NCBI GenBank assembly: GCA_002695065.1
Contig: NZNW01000038.1
Span: 1 to 32,204 of the forward strand
DNA: 32,204 nt
Source: Salinicola sp.
Lineage (GTDB): Bacteria; Pseudomonadota; Gammaproteobacteria; Pseudomonadales; Halomonadaceae
Direction: 5' to 3'
The notes beneath the pieces are model-generated. The model saw only the letters and a list, made by a program, of their open reading frames with translations, had not been told where the DNA came from and did not search any database. Position numbers and translations under genes: made by a program. This document shows, in pieces, positions 1 through 9,699 of this stretch. Positions within the stretch are counted from its first letter, which is position 1; each line of letters starts with the position of its first letter.

Positions 1-1066
1 CGATGCCCTGGGCCATCGCCGAGAGGCTGGCGGCCGTTGTCGCATCCGGCGCGCGCAGCGCCAGCAGGGTCAACGCCATGCTGAAGGTGCCGCCCTGGCC
101 CAGACCCAGCACCACGATCCACAGCCATATGCTGCCGATCGGGGCGTAGAGACAGCCCAGCAGCCCGACCAGGGTGAGCGCCATCACCCCGACCAGTACC
201 GCCCGCTGGTCCCGCATGCGGCTGCCGATCCACGGCGCCAGGATCGCCGTGATCACCTGCAGCAGGATCGAGACCGACAGCGCCAGCCCCGCGGTGACCG
301 CCGCCAGCCCGCGATCCTGCAGGATCGTCGGCAGCCAGCCGAACACGATGTACGCCAGCGACGACTGCAACCCCATGAACAGCGACACCTGCCACGCCAG
401 CGGGTCGTGACGCAGGCGCGCACCGCGACGGACGGGCACGCGAACGGGCTTGGTGCCCTTGAGCTGTGGCAGCCACAACAGCGCGGCGATCACCGCCGGC
501 AGCAGCCAGAACGCCAGCGCACCCTGCCAGGCGCCGTGCGAGATACCTTGTGCAGCGTCCTGCCAGCCACTACCGAGCAGCTGACGCAGCGGCTCGGTGG
601 TACCTGCGGCAGCGGAAGCGCCGAGATTGAGCGCCACGGTGTAGAGGCCGGTCATGATGCTGACGCGGCGGGGAAAGTCGCGCTTGACGATGCCCGGCAG
701 CAACACCCCGATGACCCCGATACAGCTCCCGGCGATAGCCGTTCCCAGAAACAATCCCGGCGTGCCGATATAGGGCCGCGCCAGCAGCGCCACCGCCAGC
801 ACCACAAGTGCGGCGAACACGCTGCGCTCCGGCCCGATGCGACGCACCAGCCGCGGCGCCAGCGGTGCCGCCAGGCCCAGGAACAGCACCGGCAGGGTGG
901 TCAGGATGCCCTGCCAGCTGGGGGAGAGCGCCAGCGCCTCGGCGATGCTGCCGAGCACCGGCGACACGCTGGTCAGCGCCGGACGAAGGTTGAGCGCCAC
1001 CAGCAGCAGCGCCACGAGAGTCAGAACGCCCCGGCGGGGCATCGCGGAAGTCGACAAGAGAGCCAT
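1..1066 (-). CDS. CynX/NimT-type MFS transporter (3' end beyond the window)
   Basis: This is an inner-membrane major facilitator permease read leftwards and cut by the window edge after about 355 codons. The reading frame gives alternating hydrophobic segments starting with LTLVALLLVALNLRPALTSV near residues 14-33. The NLRPALTSVSP signature is typical of the CynX/NimT (cyanate, 2-nitroimidazole) branch, whose members are about 390-400 residues, so only the last 40 or so are missing. Substrate cannot be told from sequence. The start is uncertain. The ATG at 1066 has AAGG directly abutting it, an in-frame TTG ten bases on is better spaced from AAGGA, and a second ATG lies at 1042. The diverged duplicate at 10.9 kb keeps only the 1042 start in frame. 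It lies downstream of and in the same direction as the AraC-type regulator gene, 193 bp away. Confidence 0.85.
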   Translation of the reverse strand, partial: MALLSTSAMPRRGVLTLVALLLVALNLRPALTSVSPVLGSIAEALALSPSWQGILTTLPVLFLGLAAPLAPRLVRRIGPERSVFAALVVLAVALLARPYIGTPGLFLGTAIAGSCIGVIGVLLPGIVKRDFPRRVSIMTGLYTVALNLGASAAAGTTEPLRQLLGSGWQDAAQGISHGAWQGALAFWLLPAVIAALLWLPQLKGTKPVRVPVRRGARLRHDPLAWQVSLFMGLQSSLAYIVFGWLPTILQDRGLAAVTAGLALSVSILLQVITAILAPWIGSRMRDQRAVLVGVMALTLVGLLGCLYAPIGSIWLWIVVLGLGQGGTFSMALTLLALRAPDATTAASLSAMAQGI

Positions 1067-1189
1067 CCTTGGAGATCGAAAGATATTGCTTCACGGCGGC
1101 AAGCCGAGGACGCAAGGGTAGCCGATCACGGCCAGGACCGGGATGGTTCTACGCCAATGGTCGCGAGAGGGTAGTGATGTCGACTTCAG
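932..1189. repeat. Duplicated MFS 5' segment, copy A (match to 10905-11162)
   Basis: About 258 bp covering the first 37 codons (from the 1042 start) and about 150 bp of leader of the MFS gene recur, diverged, at 10905-11162 in the same orientation. By eye roughly four bases in five match, and several blocks of 15-20 bases are identical or nearly so. Both coding and upstream non-coding sequence are conserved, so this is a true duplication or paralogous locus, not only protein-level similarity. Confidence 0.85.
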
Positions 1190-1259
1190 GAGAGGGGGAG
1201 CTCAAAGACGCCTCGGCAAGGAGAGCTTTTCCCATTCATGTACCGAGTTTCCCCGTTTT

Positions 1260-2183
1260 TCACGGTAGGGGATAGATCGTGACATGCCGTTCCAGATCGG
1301 CCGTCTGCTGTTGGTATTGGCGCGGCGTCATGCCCTTCTGCTCGCGGAAGTGGCGATTGAAATTGGAGAGATTGTTGTAGCCGACCTGGAAGCAGATATC
1401 GGCAACGGAGTGTTCACCCTCCAGCAGCAGCCGGCAGGCGTGTCCTATGCGAATACGCCTGAGGAAAGCCACGAAGGTGTCGCCGGTGGCGTGCTTGAAG
1501 AAGCGCGAAAACGTGGAGGGAGTCATGCCGTACCGCTCGGCCAGCCTCGACATGCGCAGCTCTTCGTGGAAATGGTCGTGGATATAGCGCAGTACGGCAT
1601 CGACCTGCTCGGAAGAGGTACTCCTGGCATCCAGGCCGTACCCGCGGCCGGCCAGGGTGTGGTACCCGCACTGCGAGAGGCTGCGGAGGATGGTCAGCAT
1701 GGTCAACAGCCTGCCGGCGTTGTCCTGCTCGCCCATGGTGACCAGCAACTCGCCGCAGCGTGCCGCTTCCTCCCCTTCGAACTCCACACCCAGAGCCGAG
1801 TCCTCGATCAGCGTCGACAGGCAGTTGAGCTCCGGGCAGAGCTCCATCATGTGCTCCAGCCATTCGCCCTTGAACTGCAGCACGACATCGCGCCCCTCGA
1901 TGACCGGCCGTGCCTCGTCGGGGTCGCTGAACCAGGCGTGCGGAATGTTCGGCCCCACCAGTACCAGGTTGCCGGGCCCGAAGCGGCCAATGTAATCGCC
2001 CACGAACGCATGCCCCTCCGAGTAACGGATGAGATGCAACTCGTACTCTGGGTGATAATTCCAGCGGGCGATGGGCGCGGGAAAATCATGGCAGTGCCAG
2101 TAGAAGCTGAACTTCGGATCCTGGGTGACGCTTTCGAAGACAGGCGCACCAAGACGAGTATCGTTGAGCTGCGCAGCGATCAT
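1260..2183 (-). CDS. AraC-family transcriptional regulator of the polyol operon
   Basis: A 307-residue cytoplasmic regulator. The N-terminal half (about residues 20-110) is a cupin-type sensor with the FYWHCHDF...YHPEYELHLI pattern seen in AraC regulators of sugar and polyol genes. The C-terminal 100 residues carry two helix-turn-helix units: RLAERYGMTPSTFSRFFKHATG and VADICFQVGYNNLSNFNRHFREQKGMTPRQYQ. It is divergent from the dehydrogenase/ABC transporter operon that starts at 2574 and shares a roughly 390-bp regulatory gap with it, so it most likely activates that operon in response to the transported polyol (inference). Length is normal for the family. The function class is certain; the inducer is not known. 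Confidence 0.93.
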   Translation of the reverse strand: MIAAQLNDTRLGAPVFESVTQDPKFSFYWHCHDFPAPIARWNYHPEYELHLIRYSEGHAFVGDYIGRFGPGNLVLVGPNIPHAWFSDPDEARPVIEGRDVVLQFKGEWLEHMMELCPELNCLSTLIEDSALGVEFEGEEAARCGELLVTMGEQDNAGRLLTMLTILRSLSQCGYHTLAGRGYGLDARSTSSEQVDAVLRYIHDHFHEELRMSRLAERYGMTPSTFSRFFKHATGDTFVAFLRRIRIGHACRLLLEGEHSVADICFQVGYNNLSNFNRHFREQKGMTPRQYQQQTADLERHVTIYPLP

Positions 2184-2309
2184 GAGTTATCGGAGCCTCT
2201 TTCTATCAGGCCTGGATGAGGTCTACGCTCTGCCTGAAAAATGCCTGCACTGGTCCTCCTTTCCAGAGCCACTATATATCCTGAAACAGAGCGAAACAGT
2301 GGACTTTTA

Positions 2310-2327
2310 TACCTTGGTATCAAGGTA
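2310..2327. promoter_or_regulatory. Perfect inverted repeat, candidate operator
   Basis: TACCTTG-GTAT-CAAGGTA is a perfect 7-bp inverted repeat around a 4-base centre. It lies in the divergent control region 246 bp before the dehydrogenase start. AraC-type proteins usually bind direct repeats, so a perfect palindrome would suit a second, dimeric regulator such as a LacI-family protein. It could instead form an RNA hairpin, since CTTGG here can pair with CCAAG at 2341-2345. No binding protein is known. Confidence 0.45.
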
Positions 2328-2334
2328 GACTTTG

Positions 2335-2372
2335 GTCCTGCCAAGCCTATTGGATTGGTAGGACATTTTTTT
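2335..2372 (+). terminator. Terminator-like hairpin in the leader of the polyol operon
   Basis: GTCCTGCCAA at 2335-2344 pairs with TTGGTAGGAC at 2355-2364, giving a 10-bp stem with one G-U wobble and a 10-base loop, followed by A and seven T residues (2366-2372). This is the layout of an intrinsic terminator on the plus strand. It sits 200 bp upstream of the first structural gene, with no complete gene before it on that strand. It could therefore be an attenuator for a transcript starting near 2280, or a block on read-through. Confidence 0.55.
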
Positions 2373-2573
2373 GTCGCCCCCTAAATAGCGATAAAAAACA
2401 ATAGTTTGTCACCTGATTCGATAAGGTCTGCAAAAAAGTATCATTGTCTCGAAAATTACAGCCTAGCCGCTTTTCCGGCGCGAGGCGTAGGTTCATTGCC
2501 ACGCCGATAGCGAGGGTGTGGTCGCCTATCGACCGACTCTCGACCCATGTCAATATCTCCCGGGAAACGCGCC

Positions 2574-3620
2574 ATGAAAGCCAGAGCCCTGGTGCTGGAA
2601 AAGCAACGCGAGCTGTCGCTACGCGAGATCGACCTGCCGGACCGACTCGGGCCCGACGATGTTCGCGTCCGCATACACACCGTCGGGATATGCGGCAGCG
2701 ACGTCCACTACTACACCCATGGCCGGATCGGCCCCTTCGTGGTCCGCGAGCCGATGGTGCTCGGCCATGAAGCGTCCGGCGTGGTCACCGAGGTCGGCGG
2801 CAACGTCAGCCACCTGCGGGTAGGCGAGCGGGTGTGCATGGAACCCGGCATTCCCGATCTCACCTCGCGTGCCGCCAGGCTGGGCGTCTACAACGTCGAC
2901 CCCAGCGTACGCTTCTGGGCCACGCCGCCGGTGCACGGCTGCCTGACCCCGGAAGTCATCCACCCGGCAGCCTTCACCTTCGCGCTGCCCGATTCGGTCT
3001 CCTTCGCCGAGGGGGCGATGATCGAGCCGTTCGCCATCGGCATGCAGGCGGTGGTCAAGGCGCGTATGCAACCGGGCGATGTCTGCGTCGTCACCGGCGC
3101 CGGGCCGATCGGCCTGATGGTCGCCCTGGCCGCGCTGGCAGGGGGCGCCAGCGAGGTGCTGGTCTCCGATCTGGTCGAGGAGAAACTGGCGATCGCGGCC
3201 CGCTACGCCGGCATCACCCCCGTCAACGTCTCGCGTGAGTCTCTGCGGGAAGCCGTCGACAAGCGCTGCGGCGAGGACTGGGGCGCCGACGTGGTGTTCG
3301 AGGCCAGCGGCAGCCCCAGGGTCTACGACGACGTGCTGGCCTGCGCCCGGCCCGCCGGCGCGGTTGTGCTGGTCGGCATGCCCGTCGAGCCGGTCACCTT
3401 CGACATCGTCTCGGCCCAGGCCAAGGAGCTGCGCATCGAGACGGTGTTCCGCTACGCCAACGTCTACGACCGGGCGATCGGCCTGATCGCCTCGGGCAAG
3501 GTCGATCTCAAGCCGCTGATCAGCGAGACCTTCGATTTCGAGCAGAGCATCGCCGCGTTCGAACGCGCCGCGAGCGCGCGACCCGATGACGTCAAGCTGC
3601 AGATCACGCTTGACGCCTGA
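2574..3620 (+). CDS. NAD-dependent xylitol/sorbitol-type dehydrogenase (zinc MDR family)
   Basis: A 348-residue cytoplasmic medium-chain dehydrogenase predicted to oxidise a polyol such as xylitol or sorbitol to the ketose. Catalytic-zinc ligands are seen in [10 protein letters not shown] (Cys near residue 40) and GHEASG (His-Glu near 65). The Rossmann motif GAGPIG is near residue 174. The motif [10 protein letters not shown] and the surrounding sequence resemble bacterial xylitol dehydrogenases. The four structural-zinc cysteines of many relatives are absent: the lobe reads [19 protein letters not shown]. The start at 2574 fits the usual N-terminus (MKARALV). An in-frame ATG at 2547 would add nine residues but has no ribosome site. 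It is the first gene of the operon, 54 bp before the solute-binding protein. Confidence 0.9.
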   Translation: MKARALVLEKQRELSLREIDLPDRLGPDDVRVRIHTVGICGSDVHYYTHGRIGPFVVREPMVLGHEASGVVTEVGGNVSHLRVGERVCMEPGIPDLTSRAARLGVYNVDPSVRFWATPPVHGCLTPEVIHPAAFTFALPDSVSFAEGAMIEPFAIGMQAVVKARMQPGDVCVVTGAGPIGLMVALAALAGGASEVLVSDLVEEKLAIAARYAGITPVNVSRESLREAVDKRCGEDWGADVVFEASGSPRVYDDVLACARPAGAVVLVGMPVEPVTFDIVSAQAKELRIETVFRYANVYDRAIGLIASGKVDLKPLISETFDFEQSIAAFERAASARPDDVKLQITLDA

Positions 3621-3674
3621 CCTCGCCAGCCCAGGAAGCACACTGGACCTGAACCCACCAAGAGGTGAACAACA

Positions 3675-5108
3675 ATGACCCAGTTCAAGCGTCGCGACAT
3701 ACTGAAAGGAATGGGGGGACTCGCCGGCCTGTCGTTGATGGGGGCGGGATCGCTGCGTACGGCCCTGGCCCAGGGCATGGCCAGCGACGAGGCCTGGAAG
3801 CAGGCCAGCGGCACCACCATTCAGTTCATCTCCGAGAACACCCCGCCGACCACGGCGATCGCCGCCAACCTGGCGTCGTTCCAGGAGCTCACCGGCATCA
3901 CCGTCAACATCACCGAGATGCAGCTGGGCGCCCTGGTGCAGAAGGTCGCGCTGGACTTCGGCGCTGGCCGCAGCGCCTTCGACGTGATCTATGCCGACCC
4001 CTACCAGGTGCTCGCGCCCTATCACCGCGGCCTGGTGGATCTCAACACCTTCATCAACGACGACCAGCAGCCGGTCGTGCCCAAGGGCATCGAGGATTTC
4101 ATCCCCTCGCAGCTGGCCGCCGCCGGCCGCTTCGAGGACGAGGAAAGCCTCTATACCCTGCCCTACGACTGCCCGACGATGATCTGGATCTACCGCCGCG
4201 ACCTGTTCGAGAAATACCACGACCAGATGCAGCAGGATCTCGGCTTCGATCCCATGCCGTCGGACAGCACGACCTGGGAGCAGTACTACCAGATCGCCGC
4301 GTGGTTCAGTAACGGCAACGCCAGCGAGGTCAAGTACGGCACCGGCCATCAGGCCCAGCAGTACGACTCGCTGATGTGCGACTTCTCCAATGTGCTGTTC
4401 GCCTACGGCGGCAGCTACTTCGCCAACGGCGAGCAGGTCGGCCTGCTCGGCACCGAATCCCCCGGCGCCTGCCAGTTGACCAGCGACGCCTCGCTGGAAG
4501 CGGCGCGCTTCTACCAGAAGCTGCTCAAGGTCGCCCACCCCGGCAGCACCAGTTGGGACTGGACCGGTGTCGCCAACGCCTTCCAGAACGGCGAGTTCGC
4601 GATGATGCCGGAGTGGCACGAATTCGCCGGCTCGCTGGAAGGTTCGGACCTGAAGGGCAAGGTCGGCTACGCCCCGCTGCCCAAGGGCCCGGCGCGCAGC
4701 GCCAACCTGTGGGGCGGCACGGGCATCGGCATCAATGCCAACGCCTCGCCCGAGAAGCAGAAAGCGGCCTGGCTGTTCCTGGTCTGGGCAACCTCGCCGC
4801 AGACCCAGCTGATGGGCCTGAAGAGCCAGGTCGGCGGCGGTACCCCGACCCGCCAGTCGGTCTACGACATGCCGGAGGTCAAGGCCGCCAGCACCCCGCC
4901 CACCGACATGCCCAACATGCTCACGGCGGACACCATGCTGACCGCCTGGCAGGAGGGTTACATCGGCCTGCGGCCCAAGATTCCCCAGTGGAACGAGGTC
5001 GACACGGTGATCTTCACCGAACTCTCCAAGATGCTGGCGGGGCAGATGTCCCCCGAGGAAACCATGCAGAGCGCCAAGCAGCGCATCGACCGCATCGTGG
5101 GGGCGTGA
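3675..5108 (+). CDS. ABC transporter solute-binding protein, polyol/sugar type, Tat signal
   Basis: A 477-residue periplasmic binding protein of the extracellular solute-binding family 1. The N-terminus MTQFKRRDILKG followed by a hydrophobic stretch and ALAQG is a twin-arginine signal with a probable cleavage after residue 33, so the protein is likely exported folded. The body shows family features such as the NAFQNGEFAMMPEW segment and GGTGIGINANASPEKQKAAWLFLVWATSP near the C-terminal hinge. A good ribosome site (AGAGGTG) precedes the ATG. It is followed after three bases by the first permease gene. Ligand is inferred to be a sugar alcohol from the neighbouring dehydrogenases. Confidence 0.92.
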   Translation: MTQFKRRDILKGMGGLAGLSLMGAGSLRTALAQGMASDEAWKQASGTTIQFISENTPPTTAIAANLASFQELTGITVNITEMQLGALVQKVALDFGAGRSAFDVIYADPYQVLAPYHRGLVDLNTFINDDQQPVVPKGIEDFIPSQLAAAGRFEDEESLYTLPYDCPTMIWIYRRDLFEKYHDQMQQDLGFDPMPSDSTTWEQYYQIAAWFSNGNASEVKYGTGHQAQQYDSLMCDFSNVLFAYGGSYFANGEQVGLLGTESPGACQLTSDASLEAARFYQKLLKVAHPGSTSWDWTGVANAFQNGEFAMMPEWHEFAGSLEGSDLKGKVGYAPLPKGPARSANLWGGTGIGINANASPEKQKAAWLFLVWATSPQTQLMGLKSQVGGGTPTRQSVYDMPEVKAASTPPTDMPNMLTADTMLTAWQEGYIGLRPKIPQWNEVDTVIFTELSKMLAGQMSPEETMQSAKQRIDRIVGA

Positions 5109-5111
5109 GGC

Positions 5112-6008
5112 ATGGCGCTGCTGACCGGAAAACCCTCGGCGCGACGACAGGGATTCGAGCTGGCGATGATGTCGCCAGCCCTTCTCCTGCTCGCCCTGAT
5201 CACGCTGGTCCCGTTCTTCTCGATCATCTGGATGAGTTTCAACGACGTCAGCCTGATGGGCGGGCTGACCTTCGAGTTCTCGGGTCTCGATAACTGGCAG
5301 CGGGTGTTCACGGACCCGGACATCCGCTCCAGCTGGCTGATCAGCCTGTTCTACTTCCTGGCCACGGTGGGCCTGGAGATGGTCCTCGGCACGGTGATGG
5401 CGCTGCTGGTCTACAGCTTGACGCGGGGCAGCAACATCATCATTTCGCTGCTGTTGATCCTGATGTTCATCGCCCCGGTGATCGTCGGGCTGCTCGGGCG
5501 CTTCATGCTCGACCCCAGCCACGGCCTGTATGCCTGGCTGCTCAATGAAACCGGCCTGTTCGACGGCAATATCCTCGGCAGCGTCGGCCCCGCCATGGTC
5601 GCGGTCATCCTCATGGACGTCTGGGAGTGGACCCCGCTGGTGGCGCTGATCGTGCTCGCCGGGCTCGCCTCGGTCCCCGAGGATATCCTGGAAGCGGCCG
5701 AGATGGACGGCGCCAAGTATGGCCAGAAATTGCTCTACATCATCCTGCCGTCGATCTCCAACATCCTGCTGGTGGCACTGCTGATCCGCGCCATGGATGC
5801 GATCCGTTTCTTCGCGATCATCTTCATCACCACCAACGGGGGGCCGGCGGACTCCACCAAGATCATCCCCATCCGGCTCTACGACATCGCCTTCCGCTTC
5901 TTCGACCTGGGCTATGCCGCCGCCGTGGGCATCACCATGCTGGCGTTCTCGATCCTGGTCGCCAATGCGTTCATGAAGCTGCTCAAACGCCAGGAGAAGC
6001 GCTCATGA
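5112..6008 (+). CDS. ABC transporter permease, MalF/SmoF-like
   Basis: A 298-residue inner-membrane permease with about six transmembrane segments, the first at about residues 17-38. The cytoplasmic EAA loop that contacts the ATPase is visible as ILEAAEMDGAKYGQKLLYIILP near residues 193-214. The gene lies three bases after the binding-protein gene and overlaps the next permease gene by four bases (ATGA), which implies translational coupling. The pair would form the heterodimeric channel of a carbohydrate uptake type 1 importer. Confidence 0.93.
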   Translation: MALLTGKPSARRQGFELAMMSPALLLLALITLVPFFSIIWMSFNDVSLMGGLTFEFSGLDNWQRVFTDPDIRSSWLISLFYFLATVGLEMVLGTVMALLVYSLTRGSNIIISLLLILMFIAPVIVGLLGRFMLDPSHGLYAWLLNETGLFDGNILGSVGPAMVAVILMDVWEWTPLVALIVLAGLASVPEDILEAAEMDGAKYGQKLLYIILPSISNILLVALLIRAMDAIRFFAIIFITTNGGPADSTKIIPIRLYDIAFRFFDLGYAAAVGITMLAFSILVANAFMKLLKRQEKRS

Positions 6009-6835
6009 CCGCTCCCAAGCGCTGGGTCTCACTCACCGTCAAGATCGTCCTGCTGACGCTACTGCTGCTGTGGACGCTGGTGCCGATCGTGTGGATGGTG
6101 CTCTCCTCGTTCAAGCCGAACAGTGTCATCACGGCCAACACGCCACGGGTCTTCTTCACGCCCACCCTGGAGCACTACGCCTCGCTGTTCAGCGGCGGTA
6201 ACAGCCTCTGGCCCTACCTGATGAACAGCTTGTTGATCGCCGGGGTCTCGACGCTGATCGCCGTGGTGCTCGGCTGCATGGCGGGTTTCGGGCTGTCGCG
6301 GATCCGGATCAAGGGCAAGCAGCACCTGGCGTTCTGGATCATCAGCACCCGCATGGCGCCGATCGCGGCGGTGATCGTGCCGCTGTACCTGCTGTTCCGC
6401 TATCTCTACCTGCTGGATACCCACGTCGGCCTGATCGTCGCCTACCTGAGCTTCAACCTGCCCTTCGCCATCTGGCTGATGACCGCCTTCTTCGACGACC
6501 TGCCGCCCGACCTGGAAGAGGCGGCGATGATCGACGGTGCCACCAAGTTCCAGGCGTTCCGCTACGTGGTGCTGCCGCTGATGACCCCCGGGCTGGTGAC
6601 CACCGCCATCCTGTGCTTCATCTTCGCCTGGAACGATTACGCCTTCGCCCAGACCTTTTCCGGGCCTAGCACCCAGACCATCCCCATCGCCGCGGCACAG
6701 CTGCTGACCCAGACCGGTATCGACTGGGGCAAGCTGCTGGCGATCGGCACCATCGTGGTCTGCCCGATGGCGATCGCCGGGCTGCTGGTCAAGCGCTGGC
6801 TGGTCCAGGGGCTGACCATGGGCGCCGTGAAATGA
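6005..6835 (+). CDS. ABC transporter permease, MalG/SmoG-like
   Basis: A 276-residue inner-membrane permease. It has an N-terminal membrane segment (LTVKIVLLTLLLLWTLVPIVW), further hydrophobic segments, and the EAA loop DLEEAAMIDGATKFQAFRYV near residues 173-193. The start at 6005 overlaps the previous stop in an ATGA. A longer open frame begins upstream but lies inside the first permease gene and is not real. No ABC ATPase gene follows, although such operons normally include one; the importer must borrow an ATPase encoded elsewhere. Confidence 0.93.
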   Translation: MTAPKRWVSLTVKIVLLTLLLLWTLVPIVWMVLSSFKPNSVITANTPRVFFTPTLEHYASLFSGGNSLWPYLMNSLLIAGVSTLIAVVLGCMAGFGLSRIRIKGKQHLAFWIISTRMAPIAAVIVPLYLLFRYLYLLDTHVGLIVAYLSFNLPFAIWLMTAFFDDLPPDLEEAAMIDGATKFQAFRYVVLPLMTPGLVTTAILCFIFAWNDYAFAQTFSGPSTQTIPIAAAQLLTQTGIDWGKLLAIGTIVVCPMAIAGLLVKRWLVQGLTMGAVK

Positions 6836-6881
6836 CGCGCCGGCAGGCGATTTCACACTGCAGCAGAGGGAGGAGACCAGC

Positions 6882-7646
6882 ATGAACGTGATGTCGCAGT
6901 TCGACCTGAGCGGCAAGGTCGCCGTGGTCACCGGTGGCAACGGCGGGCTCGGCGAGGCGTTCGCCCACGCCCTGGCCGAGGCTGGCGCGAAGATCGCCAT
7001 CGCCGCCCGCGGACACGCCCGCAGCCTCGAGGTGGTCAAGGCCCTGGAGGATGCCGGGCACCGCGCCATGGCGGTGGAGGTCGACATTACCCAACCCGAG
7101 GCGGCGGACGCCCTGCTCGACGAGGTCGAGGCCGGCCTCGGCCCGGTCGATATCTTCCTCAACAACGCCGGCGCCTGCCAGCATGCGCCGGCACTGGAGG
7201 TCACCCCCGAACGCTGGCGCGACATCTTCGACATCAACGTCCACGGGCTGTGGTACTGCGCCCAGGCCGCCGGCCGGCGGATGCAGTCGCGTGGCGGCGT
7301 GATCATCAACATCGGCTCGATCTCGGCGATGATCGTCAACCGCCCACAGATGCAGCCCGCCTACAACGCCTCCAAGGCCGCCGTGCACCAGCTGACCAAG
7401 TCGCTGGCCGCCGAGTGGGCGCCCTACGGCATCCGCGTCAACGCGCTGGCCCCCGGCTACGTCAAGACCGCGATGGCGCCGGTCGACGATCCCCGCTTCA
7501 AGCCGCGCTGGATCGACGACGCGCCCATGCAGCGCGCCGCTACTCCTGAAGAACTCGGCCCCACCATCGTCTACATGGCCAGCAACGCCTCGAGCTTCAT
7601 GACCGGCTCCATCGTCGTGGTGGATGGCGGCTACACCCTCTGGTAG
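6882..7646 (+). CDS. SDR-family polyol/sugar dehydrogenase
   Basis: A 254-residue cytoplasmic short-chain dehydrogenase/reductase. The dinucleotide motif TGGNGGLG is at about residues 17-24 and the NNAG motif near 96. The catalytic serine (GSIS) and YNASK are near residues 145-148 and 162-166. The C-terminus carries SFMTGSIVVVDGGYTLW, the usual SDR ending. A strong ribosome site (GGGAGGAG) precedes the ATG, 46 bp after the permease stop, so it is probably the last gene of the operon. The pairing of an MDR and an SDR dehydrogenase with a polyol importer recalls the smo/mtl operons of alphaproteobacteria. It probably oxidises a second polyol such as arabitol or sorbitol (inference). Confidence 0.9.
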   Translation: MNVMSQFDLSGKVAVVTGGNGGLGEAFAHALAEAGAKIAIAARGHARSLEVVKALEDAGHRAMAVEVDITQPEAADALLDEVEAGLGPVDIFLNNAGACQHAPALEVTPERWRDIFDINVHGLWYCAQAAGRRMQSRGGVIINIGSISAMIVNRPQMQPAYNASKAAVHQLTKSLAAEWAPYGIRVNALAPGYVKTAMAPVDDPRFKPRWIDDAPMQRAATPEELGPTIVYMASNASSFMTGSIVVVDGGYTLW

Positions 7647-7951
7647 CGGATTCGCATGATCCCCCGCGGGCCGGCGCTGCGCTTCCAGAGCGAGGCGCTC
7701 TACCGGCACATGCGCGTCGCGGACGACATCTCTCCACTCGCGCGAGCCCACTGCGCCTTGGAAGGGGCGCCTTGGAAGGTGCACCTACCTTTCCTCGCCG
7801 CTGTCGTGCCGTTCCCAGCCATACCGCCGGCGCATGCACCACCACGCAACGGCATTGGGAAGCGCTTCACATCAGCGATAACGTAGCGCCACGGGTCGCG
7901 TCGCAATGGGCGGTGCGGCCTTCCCATTCCGCTGCGAAGACGATACCCACC
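7647..7951. other. Intergenic gap between the SDR gene and aspA
   Basis: About 305 bp with no supported gene; the short open frames here have no ribosome site or recognisable product. It contains a 13-base direct repeat, GCGCCTTGGAAGG at 7753-7765 and 7767-7779, in tandem with a 14-bp period. No terminator with a T-run is visible after the SDR gene. A promoter for aspA is expected here but none stands out. Confidence 0.5.
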
Positions 7952-9403
<1,452 letters not shown>

Positions 9404-9600
9404 ATGAGTCACTAGAAAGTTAAGGTAGGAATGCATTCTGGTTGGCTCCAGTTTGGCATCTCGAGGTCTAGCCAGATGCGGTATCCGCTTGGTGGAGCCG
9501 TCGACCTCCGCGCCTGAAAACGAGATATGGTCGTCGTATGTCACATCCGGCTATCGATGGCGCCAGGAGGGTGTGGACGAGGCGTCTTGGTCTCAGTGAT

Positions 9601-9629
9601 CTGTATAGAATGTTCCGCTTTCTATACAG
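9601..9629. promoter_or_regulatory. Perfect 10-bp inverted repeat upstream of the Fic gene
   Basis: CTGTATAGAA at 9601-9610 is exactly inverted as TTCTATACAG at 9620-9629 around nine bases. A related half-site, TTCTCTATAC, follows at 9661-9670. The spacing suits a dimeric repressor or a promoter-embedded operator. No binding protein is known. Confidence 0.5.
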
Positions 9630-9682
9630 GTCGCGTGATTCATGTCGAGATTTTGGCGTTTTCTCTATACGACGCGTAGACG

Positions 9683-9699
9683 TGTCGATAGCATCGACA
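9683..9699. promoter_or_regulatory. Palindrome copy 1 in the Fic leader
   Basis: TGTCGAT-AGC-ATCGACA, a perfect 7-bp inverted repeat with a 3-base centre. Sixteen of its 17 bases recur at 9756-9771. Its right arm is also the left arm of the terminator-like hairpin at 9693-9726, so as RNA the two structures exclude each other. As DNA it could be an operator, possibly for the winged-helix end of the Fic protein itself (inference). Confidence 0.5.

Larger units (their letters stand above)
2184..2573. promoter_or_regulatory. Divergent control region between the AraC regulator and the polyol operon
   Basis: This 390-bp gap contains no convincing gene. It is clearly richer in A+T than either flank. 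It holds a TATATAT stretch near 2272, a perfect palindrome at 2310-2327, and a terminator-like hairpin at 2335-2372 oriented towards the operon. These are listed separately. No obvious sigma70 promoter pair could be assigned with confidence. Confidence 0.6.

Noticed and set aside
2619-5522. A 967-codon open frame on the minus strand opposite the polyol operon
   Set aside because: It is exactly antisense to the dehydrogenase and binding-protein genes, has the His/Asp/Arg/Val/Gly-rich composition typical of antisense frames in G+C-rich DNA, and shows no domain.
7656-7886. A 76-codon open frame between the SDR gene and aspA
   Set aside because: Composition looks like non-coding G+C-rich DNA, there is no ribosome site, and it crosses the tandem repeat.
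9429-9530. A GGCTCCA...TGGAGCC inverted repeat after aspA as a tRNA or structured RNA
   Set aside because: The arms are only 7 bp and widely separated, no tRNA-type loops are present, and there is no T-run.
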